A stretch of 64,000 bases of DNA from Hemicentrotus pulcherrimus (taxonomy: Eukaryota > Echinodermata > Echinoidea > Camarodonta > Strongylocentrotidae). The translations under genes and the position numbers were made by a program. This document shows positions 25,205 through 35,599 of this stretch, in pieces; position 1 is the first letter of the stretch, and the number at the start of each line of letters is the position of its first letter. The notes under the pieces were generated by a model that worked only from the letters and a program-made list of their open reading frames with translations, was not told where the DNA came from and did no database searches. The DNA is taken from positions 166,890 to 230,889 of the forward strand of contig BEXV01000253.1 of NCBI GenBank assembly GCA_003118195.1. The letters are read 5' to 3'.

Positions 25205-25867
25205 CTGCACAATGAAGTTTAAAGATACATGCACAGAAAATGCAATAAAAGGACACACTTCAAAGAGAAAATTCACTGATAGTACATATCACAAACCGAT
25301 ATTAAACACACAATACATACATGTATAAAACAATGCTAACAATAAATAGAATCAATATCATCCATATCCTCTGATAATGTCAGTCTTCATAAATGTGTTC
25401 CTGTTCTCTTTTCAACTTGTTCTTCTCATTCTTAGTCTTTTCCTTAATTTGACCTTTAACCTTCTGTCACTTGCTCAGGCTCTCAGTCTCAGGGTATATA
25501 TCTTATTTCTTTTAATCCAAAATGCCAACAACTTTCAAAACATGTCGACAAATAAGACCTTGCAAAAAACTTCAAAAATTCATGAACTTATTCTGAAAAT
25601 GAAGAAGAATTACAGATTCTTTTTCCTGATATTCAGTGATTGAATTGTCTAGAGCATTGTAACAGTTAATCAGATTTCCATCTCTTCCTTCTCATGCTAG
25701 TTTCTTTCTCCTCCATCCCTTTCCCTCCTCTCTCTCTTTCATGCTCCATCTTTCTCTGACCCTCTCTCATTCTCCCTCCTTCGTTCGCTTCCCCATTCAC
25801 CCCTCCCCTCTCTCTCTCTCAATCTTTCTGTCTCCACTTTTCATTCATTCTTCTCAATCTGTCCTTC

Positions 25868-25870
<3 letters not shown>

Positions 25871-25917
<47 letters not shown>
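25871..25917 (+). repeat. (CT)n microsatellite
   Basis: A CT run with one CTTT interruption, inside a pyrimidine-rich stretch from about 25680 to 25960. Confidence 0.95.
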
Positions 25918-25919
<2 letters not shown>

Positions 25920-26633
25920 GCACCCACAGTTAACTTTCACAATCTCTTTCTCTCATCCACTCCCCTCTTCATCTCCTGTCTGAGTATATTCTTACAAGGC
26001 TAAACTACACCGATCTACATTAATCCCATTCTGTCATGACATTTCAATTCACATAATCCAAACATTCTACAATCTATCTCCAACTGTCTTCATCAAGAGT
26101 AGAAAACTCATGCAATTTCTAACAATTTGTTTGCAGTCGGCTAAATTTCACAAATTTGTAAACCACTTTTGAGATGGAATTTCTTAACAGTATCCTGCAC
26201 AAGCTTCATTCAAACAAAACTTGGAGGTTCATTCATATGCTTTCAAAAGAGGAATGTAACCAAATCTTAAATGACATTTGCCAAAAAGAAATTCATAGTT
26301 TAAAAGTAATACACACTTATGTACATGCTTATAATATATATTTGATGTACGTTTTATCCTTTTATGTAATGGCCTCTACTTGCTTGAAAGATTTACATCA
26401 ATTAATCCAACTTTCTTGAAGTAAAGATACTATATTTTCAAAGAATAGGTTCAATGTACTTTCACAAGCACCCCCAACCCCCACTTCGAAGCCTTCCAAG
26501 AAGAAAGGGAATTTCCCCCAATCTGTACTTCACCATGTAGTCTTTCCGATAAACCCATCACTGTCACAATCATACCTGCACGTATTCCATCTCCATTTTG
26601 TTCTCTCTCTTTCTGTCTCTCTTTCTCTCCTTC

Positions 26634-26640
<7 letters not shown>

Positions 26641-26667
<27 letters not shown>
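26641..26667 (+). repeat. (CT)n microsatellite
   Basis: An uninterrupted CT run, about 100 bp before the GC-rich island at 26767. Confidence 0.95.
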
Positions 26668-26672
<5 letters not shown>

Positions 26673-26766
26673 CACTCAAGCATCAGATGAAATGTTAAGC
26701 ACACAGAAGGTTGTTTATAATGTGTTTATAATTACTTCTCCTCTCTTACACTTCTTCTCTACCCAG

Positions 26767-27064
26767 TCACATCAATAGGCCTTTGCACATGTTGGCGACA
26801 CAGTGTCTCGCCCTCACACGTGTAAGGCTAGACGCTGCGGTCGAGCACAGGAGCCTTCCTAAGTGGGCTGGCGGACGCAAGGAAACGAAAGACCTTGGTG
26901 TTTGGCCGCAGACTCTAGACGCCTCGTTAAGAGGTGTCTTAGAGAGGCCATGCACAAGGCCGGCTGACATTCTGGGGGATCTGCTTTCGTCAGGCGCCAG
27001 GTGGGACAGAGGGCAGCGATCCCATCTGAGGCATTATGGGGCATCGTGTAAGGTGAACTTGATT
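26767..27064 (+). other. GC- and CpG-rich island, possible exon
   Basis: About 300 bp are markedly GC-rich and contain many CpGs, in contrast to the AT-rich flanks. On the plus strand it follows a strong pyrimidine tract ending CTCTACCCAG at 26766. The frame running through LPKWAGGRKETKDLG and GARWDRGQRSHLRHYG stays open to 27079, and TGTAAG or AAGGTGAAC near 27050 could act as donor. The minus strand is also open in places, so coding is not proven. Alternatives are an untranslated exon, a CpG-rich regulatory element or a GC-rich piece of an unrecognised mobile element. Confidence 0.3.
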
Positions 27065-27479
27065 TCTACATCCTTTTAAAAGGTGAGCCGTCTAAGTCTG
27101 CGAGCATGAAACTGTGGCGAAGGTCACTAAATAATACCATGCGATTTGAAGATGTCAGCAATCAAGATATCAGTACCAATACACCCCAAGTGATCGGTCA
27201 AGTCATATCCTCTCATAACTTCTTAGTTGCACCAGTTTGTTTTCTAAAGTGTCCAGATCTATATCTCAAGATCCTTGCACTGTAATGTCTCGCTAAGTTC
27301 ATATCTTATTGAGATGGCAAAGAAAACAGAAAACATCTCAAATGCACAATGACACTGAAATGTCAAAGCGTTATGATGTTTTATGCCCTCCCCTTTCTCT
27401 ATATCAATCTCTCTCAATAATACTCCCCCTCTCTTTCTCTCTCTCTCTCTCTCAATCCCTTTCATTATATGTATATTTG

Positions 27480-27834
27480 GGAGTGTCGTAGTCGAGTGGT
27501 TTAAGGCGCTTGGCTGGAGATGCGAAGGTCAAGGGTTCGAATCCCGACACGGCACTAATATCCTTTGGCAAGATATTAACCTGCACTTGCTACTCTCCAC
27601 CCAGGTATCGAATGGGTACCCGGTAGGATGCGGCCATCATTGTTGGTCAAACAGCTTGTGAGCGTCAAGTAACCCTGGCTGGAATGCTCCCCAGGGAGTG
27701 GAGATTGTGCACACAGTGTGTGCGGGCAAGTACTGAATCCAATGACCGGGGTAATAGTATATTTGTAAAGCGCTTAGAGACATTTGTATTAAGCCCTATA
27801 TAAAAATTAATATTATTATTATTATTATTATTAT
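27480..27834 (+). mobile_element. tRNA-derived SINE
   Basis: The head resembles a tRNA-Ser/Leu-like 5' half (GTCGTAGTCGAGTGG, then TTAAGGCGCTTGG). It has a pol III A-box-like TAGTCGAGTGG at 27489-27499 and a consensus B box GGTTCGAATCC at 27534-27544. The body follows (TACCCGGTAGGATGCGG and onwards). The 3' part has AAGCGCTTAGAGACA, CCCTATATAAA and a TTA-repeat tail at about 27809-27834. The tRNA fold is not complete downstream of the anticodon arm, so this is a SINE and not a tRNA gene. The 3' part resembles the tail of the LINE fossil at 20041-20470, which may be its partner. Confidence 0.88.
27489..27544 (+). promoter_or_regulatory. internal pol III promoter (A and B boxes) of the SINE
   Basis: The A-box-like TAGTCGAGTGG and the exact B-box consensus GGTTCGAATCC lie 45 bp apart start to start, within the usual range for tRNA-type promoters. 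Their preservation suggests a fairly young copy. Confidence 0.75.
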
Positions 27835-28021
27835 ATCTTCATTTCTCTTTCCCTCTATCTCTCACTCTCTTTTTAAAAATCATTCCCACTCTTTCCCTTT
27901 TTTATTCTACCTCTAACTTCTCTGGTTCCTTTTTTCACTTTTCCCTTTTTTCACTACCCCTCTCCCCTTCTCTTTTTTCCCTTCCCCCTCATTTCCTTCC
28001 CCCTTTTCGTTGTCTTACATC

Positions 28022-28232
28022 CTTCCTCTAGACATTCTTTTTCTCTATCTCACAAAGGTTCTAAACGTAAACCTGCACAGGTGCAATGGCCTCAAGACAA
28101 ACAGGAACACCTAGCTGTAAAGAAATCTTCTCAGCCTACATGATAAACTTGACCTAGAATGTTTCCATTATCTCTGAATGATTCCCTTCGCTCTCACTTA
28201 ATATGAATTCAATCATTTATAGCCTTATAGAA
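28022..28232 (+). repeat. diverged direct repeat, copy A
   Basis: The segment with CTCTAGACA, GTAAACCTGCACAGGTG, GGCCTCAAGACAAACAG and then TGAATGATTCCCTTCGC matches 28829-29045 in the same order with many substitutions. A third partial copy seems to start near 28711 (CCTTCACTCTCAATTAAAT). The array is interrupted by the 28289-28712 repeat element. Confidence 0.7.
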
Positions 28233-28288
28233 ACTCCTTTCTTTAATTCATTTTCCCTCTTTCTCCATTACCCCACCCCTGTTTTTAT

Positions 28289-28712
28289 GCCTCCGCTACA
28301 AAGTAGCCGGAGGCATTATGTTTTTCGGGTTGTCCGTCCGTCCGTACGTCCGTACGTCCTGTTCTTGTGATCGCGTTATCTCAAGAACCGATTGATGGAT
28401 TCCTGCCAAACTTGGGTCATGTATGTATCTCACAGAGCCAATGAACTGATTAGATTTTGAGGTCACGAGATCCAAGGTCAAAGGTCACAGGGCTCATTAT
28501 GTATGCAAAAATGGCTTGTGATCGCGTTATCCCAAGAACCGATTGATGGATTCCTGCCAAACTTTAGTCATGTATTCATCTTACAAAGCCAATGAACTGA
28601 TTAGATTTTGGGGTCACAAGGTCAAAGGTCAAAGGTCCCAGGGCTCATTATGTATGCAAAAATGGCTCGTGATCGCGTTATCTCAAGAACCGGTTGATGG
28701 ATTCCTGCCAAA
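28289..28712 (+). repeat. GCCTCCG-hairpin element with 151-bp tandem repeats
   Basis: It starts with a short hairpin (GCCTCCG at 28289, CGGAGGC at 28308-28314), then CATTATGTTTTTCGGGTTG and a (GTCC)n-like stretch. Two full 151-bp units and part of a third follow, each starting GTGATCGCGTTATC (28367, 28518, 28669). The units end in an AGGTCA-rich segment and GGCTCATTATGTATGC. I recall GCCTCCG...CGGAGGCATTATG repeats from several marine invertebrate genomes. Open frames across it (about 60 codons on both strands) are repeat-derived. Confidence 0.85.
28475..28638 (+). promoter_or_regulatory. repeat-borne DR1 nuclear-receptor half-sites
   Basis: AGGTCA-A-AGGTCA lies at 28475-28487, a perfect direct repeat with one-base spacing (DR1). 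The next unit has AGGTCA-A-AGGTCA at 28619-28631, followed after one base by AGGTCC at 28633-28638. DR1 sites are the known preference of RXR, HNF4 and COUP-TF type receptors. Whether these copies bind anything is unknown. Confidence 0.6.
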
Positions 28713-28828
28713 TGATTATCTTTGACCCATTTCCTTCACTCTCAATTAAATTTCATTCTATCTTCTAAAACCTAAAAGAAGCTACCCTCTCTTTCCTTGA
28801 TACTCACCTTTTTCACTTTTGATTACTC

Positions 28829-29045
28829 CCATTCTCTAGACAATCTATCTTCATACCTAAGAAAGCATCTAAAAGTAAACCTGTGCAGGTGTACTGGCCT
28901 CAAGACAAACAGATATACATCAATGTAGAGGTATCTACTCACTGATCTTGACCTCGTTCTGAATGCTTCCATCATCTCTGAGCGATTCACTTCACTCTCA
29001 ATTTAGCATGGAGTCTATCTTTTACAGGCAACAAAAACCCTCCAT
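28829..29045 (+). repeat. diverged direct repeat, copy B
   Basis: It matches copy A (28022-28232): TTCTCTAGACAATC, GTAAACCTGTGCAGGTG, GGCCTCAAGACAAACAG and CATCATCTCTGAGCGATTC appear in the same order and spacing, apart from small indels. Confidence 0.7.
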
Positions 29046-29049
29046 TTTG

Positions 29050-30080
29050 TTTACAGGTAGCTGTTGTAATTTGTTGTTGGTTTGGAAGAATTGTCCTCGC
29101 TGTGTGTGTTTATTTTCTCCAGAGATCGTTGATAGTAGTTGTTTCAGAAATTACCAGAGTCAAATTGATTTCTGCTCCTCAGTTATTTTACACTGTGCCT
29201 CATTCGGATGTATTCTAAAAAGCATTATGTTCACAAATAAAAAGACAATACCCTACAGCTGTTTAGGATATCAATGGAAAAACAGAGTATGATAAAAAAA
29301 AAAGTGAGATACTTGTTAGGTTTTCAGGACTTGTCAAGGGTCTCTGGTAAACGACATAATTTACAAGCCCATTTTATTTGTTTGCATAGATGCACAGCAA
29401 ATAGGAGAACAAAAATCGATGGTTGTGGCAAAGAGCAGGAGCTCTATCTCAACAAATTTGTGTTGACATTTAATTTCTTTTGTGTTTAAATTGCTCATTA
29501 ACATGTGTATGATTATAAACCAAACAAGTTTTACAAAAGAAATGAAAAGTGTGGGTGCTTAAAACAAGAAACATTTAAAAACTATTTACAATATATAATC
29601 AATCATTGTTTTCAATATCATATCTGACACTTTTAGAAGACTTTCTCAAATCTTTGTTTGTTTTGGATTTCAAATCTGTAGCCAGATTGCTGATGACACA
29701 TTGATGGCTACTGGGAAATGAACAATGCCAGAGGTAGAAATACTGGAATTGACATTGATGAAGAAGAAAATAAAGGAAAGGAGATGAACTTTTTCCATCT
29801 TCTCTCGCTTGGAGGGATGTCTGAGGCCAAATGTGTCAATCTATTATTTTGAGATACACTAGCTCTCAAATCACAGAAGTGGACATAATGACTAAAATGA
29901 AAACTGAAAGCAAGAGATAAAAAGAAACATATCTTGCCAAATACATTTCTGCTTCAGGTAGGTTACGTACATTCTCTGCGACACCTTTGTGCTACATTTA
30001 TCAACATGATTGCAATAAAAAGGAATGAGGATTGCATTTCTCTTGCCATGTATTGAGAGTGTGAGAGTGGATATAATTGA
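29050..30080. other. AT-rich DNA without recognised gene
   Basis: The plus-strand frames here (up to 109 codons) have no splice signals or motifs I recognise and extend out of the direct repeat, so they are not called as genes. Confidence 0.4.
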
Positions 30081-30399
30081 AAAGAATATCTTGTCTCTCT
30101 CTCTCTTCCTTTCCCACCCTATTTCCTTTCCTTTATTTCCTTTCCTTCCCTTTTCCTCTTTTTAATCAATTCTTCCGTCTGCCCTGCCTTGCTGTGACAA
30201 TATTACCAACTTTCTTGGCCAGCGGGTTAACTCCCTTGACGTCATGGTGTAGAATTAACAAGACTTAATCAAAGAAAAGCAGAGAATTGCCCGGACTGTT
30301 GACAAATAGGCCAGCATATCCCTGGGAAAACAGAGACTCAATACACTTCAGCCCAAGGTAGAGCACCCGTATACACTTTCCTCTTTCTATCTTTTTAAT

Positions 30400-31300
30400 T
30401 TTCATCTCTTCCTGCGTTGCCTGCTGTAACCTTTCTTTCTTTCTCACTCATGTTAACGCATACCACGCACTCTCTGTCTCTCTCCGTCTCTCTCTCTTTA
30501 ATTCATTCTCTTTCTCACACTAACACAAGCACATACACTCTCAAGCATCTACAGACATATTTATCTCCACAGTCCACCCTCAATTTCTAATCCTAAGAAC
30601 ACCACATTTCCTTTCCTTTTTTTTCTCCTGCTTCCCATCTATCTGTCTATCACATTAGATCTTTCCTTTACCCTTTCTTTTTCCTTTTCCTGCATTTCTC
30701 CTTCCTCTCCCATCCTCGAACCCTCCCTCTCTCTCTCTCTCTCTCTTCCCTTTTTTTAATCTAAATTGTTTAGTATGTTTACATCTTCAGTAGATAGCAA
30801 AATACTACTATTTGCTGACTGCCAGATCATTTAACTATATTAACGATATTACGTCTACTGTAAATGTATGTTGGGAGAAATTTGTAAGGAGCGTGGACAA
30901 GATACAGCTAGGCAATCATCCTCCAAGCTGAGCCTCTCTCTCTCTCTCTCTCTTCCTTCTCTTTCATCTTTGTTTCTTCTGTCGCTCTTCTCTGTTACTT
31001 TCTCTCTCTCTGTCTCTCTCTCCCACTCCCTTTAAGTCTGTCTTTTTCTATCACCTCTCTCTCCCTCTCTCCTATTTTTCCCTCTCTTTCTCTTTCTTTC
31101 TTTCTGTCTCTTCTTTTTGTTTTCCTCTCCTTCTTCTTCGCTCTTGCTTTTCTTTCTCTGTGACTCTGTCTTCTCACTGTTTCCTCTTCTTCTTCCTCTC
31201 TGTCTGTCCCCTCTCCTGCTTTCTCTTCCTCCCTCCCCCTCTCTATCTCTTTCCCTCTCCCCTACCCTCTCTATCTCTATCTCACTCTACGATCACATCA
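30400..31300 (+). repeat. pyrimidine-rich low-complexity region
   Basis: CT, CTTT and CTGT-rich sequence with short (CT)n runs at about 30729-30746 and 30930-30952. Two short non-repetitive islands (30760-30930 and 30560-30620) interrupt it. The Lys/Arg/Glu-rich minus-strand and Ser/Leu-rich plus-strand frames are repeat translations. Confidence 0.9.
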
Positions 31301-31430
31301 CCGTATCACTGTTTTTCTTCCTTTCAAGTGAGAGCTACTTGTGTAAACAATTCACTAATTACCTCAGAAGGCATAAGGCTGAGATGTGCCCAAACGTATA
31401 CATTTACCTGTGGTTTTATACCTATTGATG

Positions 31431-31656
31431 TCATGGTGTTCCACAAATCAAGTAAAGTACAAGTTCAAGCCGGTAAGGAGTTCTGAATTGCTCTGATTGC
31501 ATGTGTCTTGTGGCATCAATATAAACAAGGGAAACGCTCTCGGCGGTCTCGCCTGCATAACGCAATTCAATATGATAATCCAGAACGTCAATGCTGTAGC
31601 GCTCATCCGCATCTCGCAACAACAAGTATCGTAAATTTATGTCGTACACTTTTGAA
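31431..31656 (-). CDS. candidate exon, unknown protein
   Basis: On the minus strand a strong acceptor (TTTATTTTTTGACCAG) ends at 31657. From there one frame is open for 74 codons to a TGA at 31431-31433, entered with two bases of the first codon supplied by a previous exon. It reads SKVYDINLRYLLLRDADER, then YSIDVLDYHIELRYAGE and VSLVYIDATRHMQSEQF. Its codon use and CpG content are unlike the AT-rich flanks, and alternating hydrophobic residues suggest beta strands. No good donor lies inside, so it would be a terminal exon, or the donor is weak. A 51-bp candidate upstream at 31982-32032 ends TTCAG before GTAAGTTTT and fits in phase. I do not recognise the family. Confidence 0.35.
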
Positions 31657-31707
31657 CTGGTCAAAAAATAAAATTTAATGCCCTGGAAGGGTCATAATTT
31701 TATTTCA

Positions 31708-31935
31708 TTTGCATAAAGTACCATATATATACTCAATGGAGCAAAATCCCAAAATTCTGTGAAGAAGTTTAGTGTTCCAAATACAGCTCTACCAGATAAG
31801 GCAAACCAAATCAAAATCAAAAAAGTCAAGACATGAGGGAGAAGAAGAAATTTTTGGTTATTTTTGGAATAATTTTGCATAAATTACCATAATTAATCAA
31901 TGAAGCAAAATCTCAAAATTCGAAGTAGAAGTTGT
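31708..31935. repeat. diverged tandem duplication, ~164-bp period
   Basis: TTTGCATAAAGTACCATA and CAATGGAGCAAAATC near 31708-31750 recur as TTTGCATAAATTACCATA and CAATGAAGCAAAATC near 31872-31912. The downstream text (AGCTCTACCAGATA versus AGCTGCATAGTATA) also aligns loosely. Confidence 0.6.
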
Positions 31936-32347
31936 CCAATTGCTTAAACATTGGAGCTGCATAGTATATCAAAACTTACCTGAATGAAAGAAAAAGAAAA
32001 GAAAGTGCTCGCTTGAGAGGGTTTCCAATGCTGAACATAACGATAAAACAGATTGAGATCGTGTGTGATTGGCAAAAAAGTGCTTGCACATATACTCACA
32101 GACTACATAGTAAAAAGTGTTGTTTTAACCCAAAATGAGCTTTGGCTAAAATACAAAACTCTAAAATAAATATCTACAAGATCAAATACATACCAAGGAT
32201 GAGATGAAGGCACTGCAAAGCATGAATATGAAAGTGTCACATCATTCTCGTCTTGTATGAGGTAAGTGATGTTAGAATCTAGGGCCCTGGAGGAATTGTT
32301 ACATATGCTGCTAATGAAGTAATGTTCATTGATTAAACTTGTATCCA

Positions 32348-32600
32348 GGGGGGGTGTTTCACAAAGATCCTAAGTCGAACTTAACTCTAAGTTGGACTTA
32401 AAAACTATGGAGAGCCATAAATTCCACATCTAGAACATGAAATATCCCATGATAATAGAAAATATGAATGATTTAAATCAACAATTTATGCCTTTTAAAA
32501 TAACTTTTACAAAGTATTTTCAAAGATGCTATGGCTTTCCATAATTTTTAAGTCCAACTCAGAGGTAAGTTCAACTTAGGATCTTTGTGAAACACCCCCC
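32348..32600. mobile_element. long-TIR MITE, copy 2
   Basis: The same family as 5604-5916: GGGGGGTGTTTCACAAAG at the left and the inverse at the right, with about 70 bp of inverted repeat. The interior (CCCATGATAATAGAAAATAT and onwards) matches copy 1, but about 60 bp after GAGAGCCAT are missing. In both copies the left flank ends CA and the right flank starts AG, so the exact border is uncertain. Confidence 0.85.
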
Positions 32601-32609
32601 AGGTGTGCC

Positions 32610-33830
32610 TGATAGCTTTGACTTTTAAAATATCACTACTATGTGAGATACCAGCGTGTACATGCTGAACATCTATGGCTGACAGAGTTATTTTTTTTTT
32701 TTCCTTCTTTTCATTTTAGATTTAGCATAACCTTCAGGTTCAGGTGAAGAACAGAGTAAGGATATTCAAAATGGAGTAAAGGAAAATCCTTGATATCTAT
32801 AGTGACAGATGACATTTGGCACATATCAACAAAATATTTTCTAACATCTTGTACTAATTAAAGGACAAAAAAATTACTAATTTTGTTTCCCATACCATGA
32901 CAATTTGTACTGTACTTTCTTTTCCTCCACATAATGTTAGAAATTAATATTCATAAATTTCCCATAATTTATCAAACATTAGGATATCAAGCTCTAAATT
33001 TTGATTGTGTCAATAAACTCTAGATCAAGTGCTGATTATGTGCTCCCCATATAGGGAACGCCACTGCAATCTACTTCCATGATTTTGCGGTTGTTGATTC
33101 GATCTGTTATAAAGATACACATTTATTGTCAAATTTCATATTGAGGGCATCACTACATCACCAACCTGGTCCCCTCGCTGTTGATTTCCTTCCAATTAGC
33201 TCACACCAACCACAGGCCCCATATCTGTAATCTAAACTCACCATCAAATATCAAATACAAAACACAAAATGGCAGAAGACAATGGAAGCTCATCTCCCAA
33301 TTTTTTACTCACTGCGGAATTATGATTCAAAGCAATTTAGCTTGTAATCCCAACACAGCCAAATTAATTTTGACGATTGCAGGGGACGGAGAATGAGAGG
33401 GGATTATGTTATGTTAGCGTGGAGAGAAGAACGATGGCGTGGATAGATAATTTGGTGCCTGGTTTTAATCACATCAAGATAACAAGGGGATTGTTATCAG
33501 TTTGAAAAAGTACAAACAGGTTGAAGGGGGTGAATGACCGAGTGGATTGGTACAACAGTTTCCAACACTGACAGGTCAGGACTCAGGAATTACGGATTTT
33601 ACACATCTATTTCTCTCCTTCCCATGCAATTACACATTCTCCCATCCTAGATTCATTCAGAAATACTAGGAAGTTGCTCAAATAAATAAATCTATAATAA
33701 TTTAAAGTTACAATTGGCTCATATGCTATGGCAGCATAACTTAATCTACTGGAATATTCCTCCCCATTTAAAAAACTACCAAATGAACTTAAATGTGGAT
33801 ACAAAAGAAGATGTATTTATGAAGATATGT
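32610..33830. other. AT-rich DNA, no gene; possible conserved segment
   Basis: No exon was recognised. A less AT-rich stretch at about 33130-33480 contains TAATCCC and several T/A-rich homeodomain-like words and might be regulatory, but nothing in the sequence proves it. Confidence 0.35.
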
Positions 33831-33844
33831 CACCCCCCCCCCCC

Positions 33845-34083
33845 NNNNNNNNNNNNNNNNNNNNNNNNNNNNNNNNNNNNNNNNNNNNNNNNNNNNNNNN
33901 NNNNNNNNNNNNNNNNNNNNNNNNNNNNNNNNNNNNNNNNNNNNNNNNNNNNNNNNNNNNNNNNNNNNNNNNNNNNNNNNNNNNNNNNNNNNNNNNNNNN
34001 NNNNNNNNNNNNNNNNNNNNNNNNNNNNNNNNNNNNNNNNNNNNNNNNNNNNNNNNNNNNNNNNNNNNNNNNNNNNNNNNNNN
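33845..34083. other. assembly gap (239 N) inside a poly-C run
   Basis: The N run is flanked by C13 on the left (33832-33844) and by T plus C17 on the right. The frames of 112-163 codons spanning it are artefacts of the N stretch. Confidence 0.99.
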
Positions 34084-34101
34084 TCCCCCCCCCCCCCCCC
34101 C

Positions 34102-35530
34102 ATCTCTGTCTCTTTTCTCTTCCTCACTCCACCCCTCCCTCATTCCCTCTCCTGAAGAGCTTTCCATACCATCTTAGCCATTATCTGAAAGAAACACTTC
34201 TATAATCTTTCAACCACACAGTGATCACTGACTCCAACACCACTCCTTCTCATCTCTCTAATGCTCTCTCTCTCTCTTTCTCTCGGCAGCACTGGATGCA
34301 GATGTCCCTCTCATCATGCCTGTTTCATGTCTCCATGGCTACAGAATTCAAGGCTTGTTTACCACATCTTCATTTCTCTCTTCCAGCATCTATTCATGAG
34401 TTGAAATGCATTAGCCTCACAAACGATTTGTTGTCACCAGAATAACTGAACTGCTCTGACCTGATTCATAACCATACAATTGTTTGTAGTTCTCCACTTC
34501 ACAAAAGCACAGTATAGGTCTCCCAGGGAACATGCGTCAAATATACATGTACATAACAATGCATCCTTTAAGGAAAATATCCCTCTTTGCGTAGTGTAAT
34601 TAATATGGAATAATTGACCAAAAGAACAAAACAAGAGAAATAGTCTGTTTCAGTATAGAAACAATTAGTACTCTCTAATTCACAAAAGCATCATCGCATA
34701 AGCCAATCCAAAAGAAATTGTGAAGTTCACAATGACGTATCGTTTGAGGAAAAAAATTCCTAAAATGACTGCATTGTTAGAGACTCTAAGTATAGATATT
34801 TGACTTAATTCACAAAGTATATTATAAAGACAAGAAGTCTAAAATATATCTCTTGCATATTATAAAACATCATATAGAAAAACATAAAGTAGTTTTATAA
34901 TGCAATTTCATCATAGCTCCACACAAAACAGGTATTCCTGTTCATGACAGCTATAAACAGCAAAAGATATTTCAAGGTTAGTGCATCTGATCAAAAATTC
35001 TAAGAATCAAAGTACAACAAATTAATACCACACAACTAATTCATATAGTTTACAGCAAAACCTCTATCAATCATTAGAGCTATACAAATTCAAAATTTTG
35101 GGCTTAAGTAAACTTTTATATTGGCAAAATGTTGCATTTAAGCCCGCGTTTACATGTCATCCATACAAAAAAAAATTATTTACTTGTTAAATCTAACATT
35201 ATGGGTTTTGTTTTTTCCAAATACTGTGAAACGATTTTTTAAAAACTTAATCAAGAGACTTTGCACAGCAATCAATAAATATCTAACAAAGAAAAAAAAA
35301 GATGTTTTTCCTTCAATATACGTAGGCTTGTTAAAGTGCATTGGTACACCATTAGGGTATTTAAAAACGCATCACTATCTGAGCACAGACGTACAGCTAA
35401 CCTCATGCACTATCAAGTTTTCCCAGCAGTCTCCAATCCCACGGTCCCACTACAAAAATGCAAATCTGTGTCTCTTCTCTTTTTCGACTCGTCTTCCTTT
35501 ATGGGCTAAATTCCTCTCTATTTGCAGGGC
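34102..35530. other. AT-rich DNA without recognised gene
   Basis: It starts with a short pyrimidine-rich part (to about 34290). After that only frames without splice context are seen. The plus-strand frame at 35154-35534 (126 codons) is AT-rich and has no recognisable motif. If the exon at 35531-35599 is a last exon, part of this would be its 3' UTR on the minus strand. Confidence 0.4.
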
Positions 35531-35599
35531 TTAAACTTTCCGCAAGCTGTCAGAGGAGTCGTCAGACGGTGGCGCCAAGCTGCCGCCTCCTGCAGGTTC
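35531..35599 (-). CDS. candidate 3'-terminal exon, unknown protein
   Basis: On the minus strand a TAG ending at 35600 can serve as acceptor (CTACAACTAG). The frame then gives 22 codons, EPAGGGSLAPPSDDSSDSL then RKV, and a TAA at 35531-35533. The Gly/Pro/Ser/Asp-rich acidic composition and the local CpG-rich sequence look like the tail of a protein, but the pyrimidine tract is weak. It begins in phase 0, so it could be joined to the exon at 39642-39750, giving a Lys-rich and then an acidic tail. A competing reading is a plus-strand exon starting after TCTCTATTTGCAG (35527) and ending before GTTCCT (35595). Confidence 0.3.
   Translation of the reverse strand, partial: EPAGGGSLAPPSDDSSDSLRKV

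Noticed and set aside
27480..27560. Possible functional tRNA gene
   Set aside because: The A and B boxes are good, but no complete cloverleaf with a normal anticodon arm and acceptor stem forms; the body and ATT-type tail show it is a SINE.
33714..34205. Frames of 112-163 codons across the N gap
   Set aside because: Artefacts of undefined bases and poly-C/poly-G.
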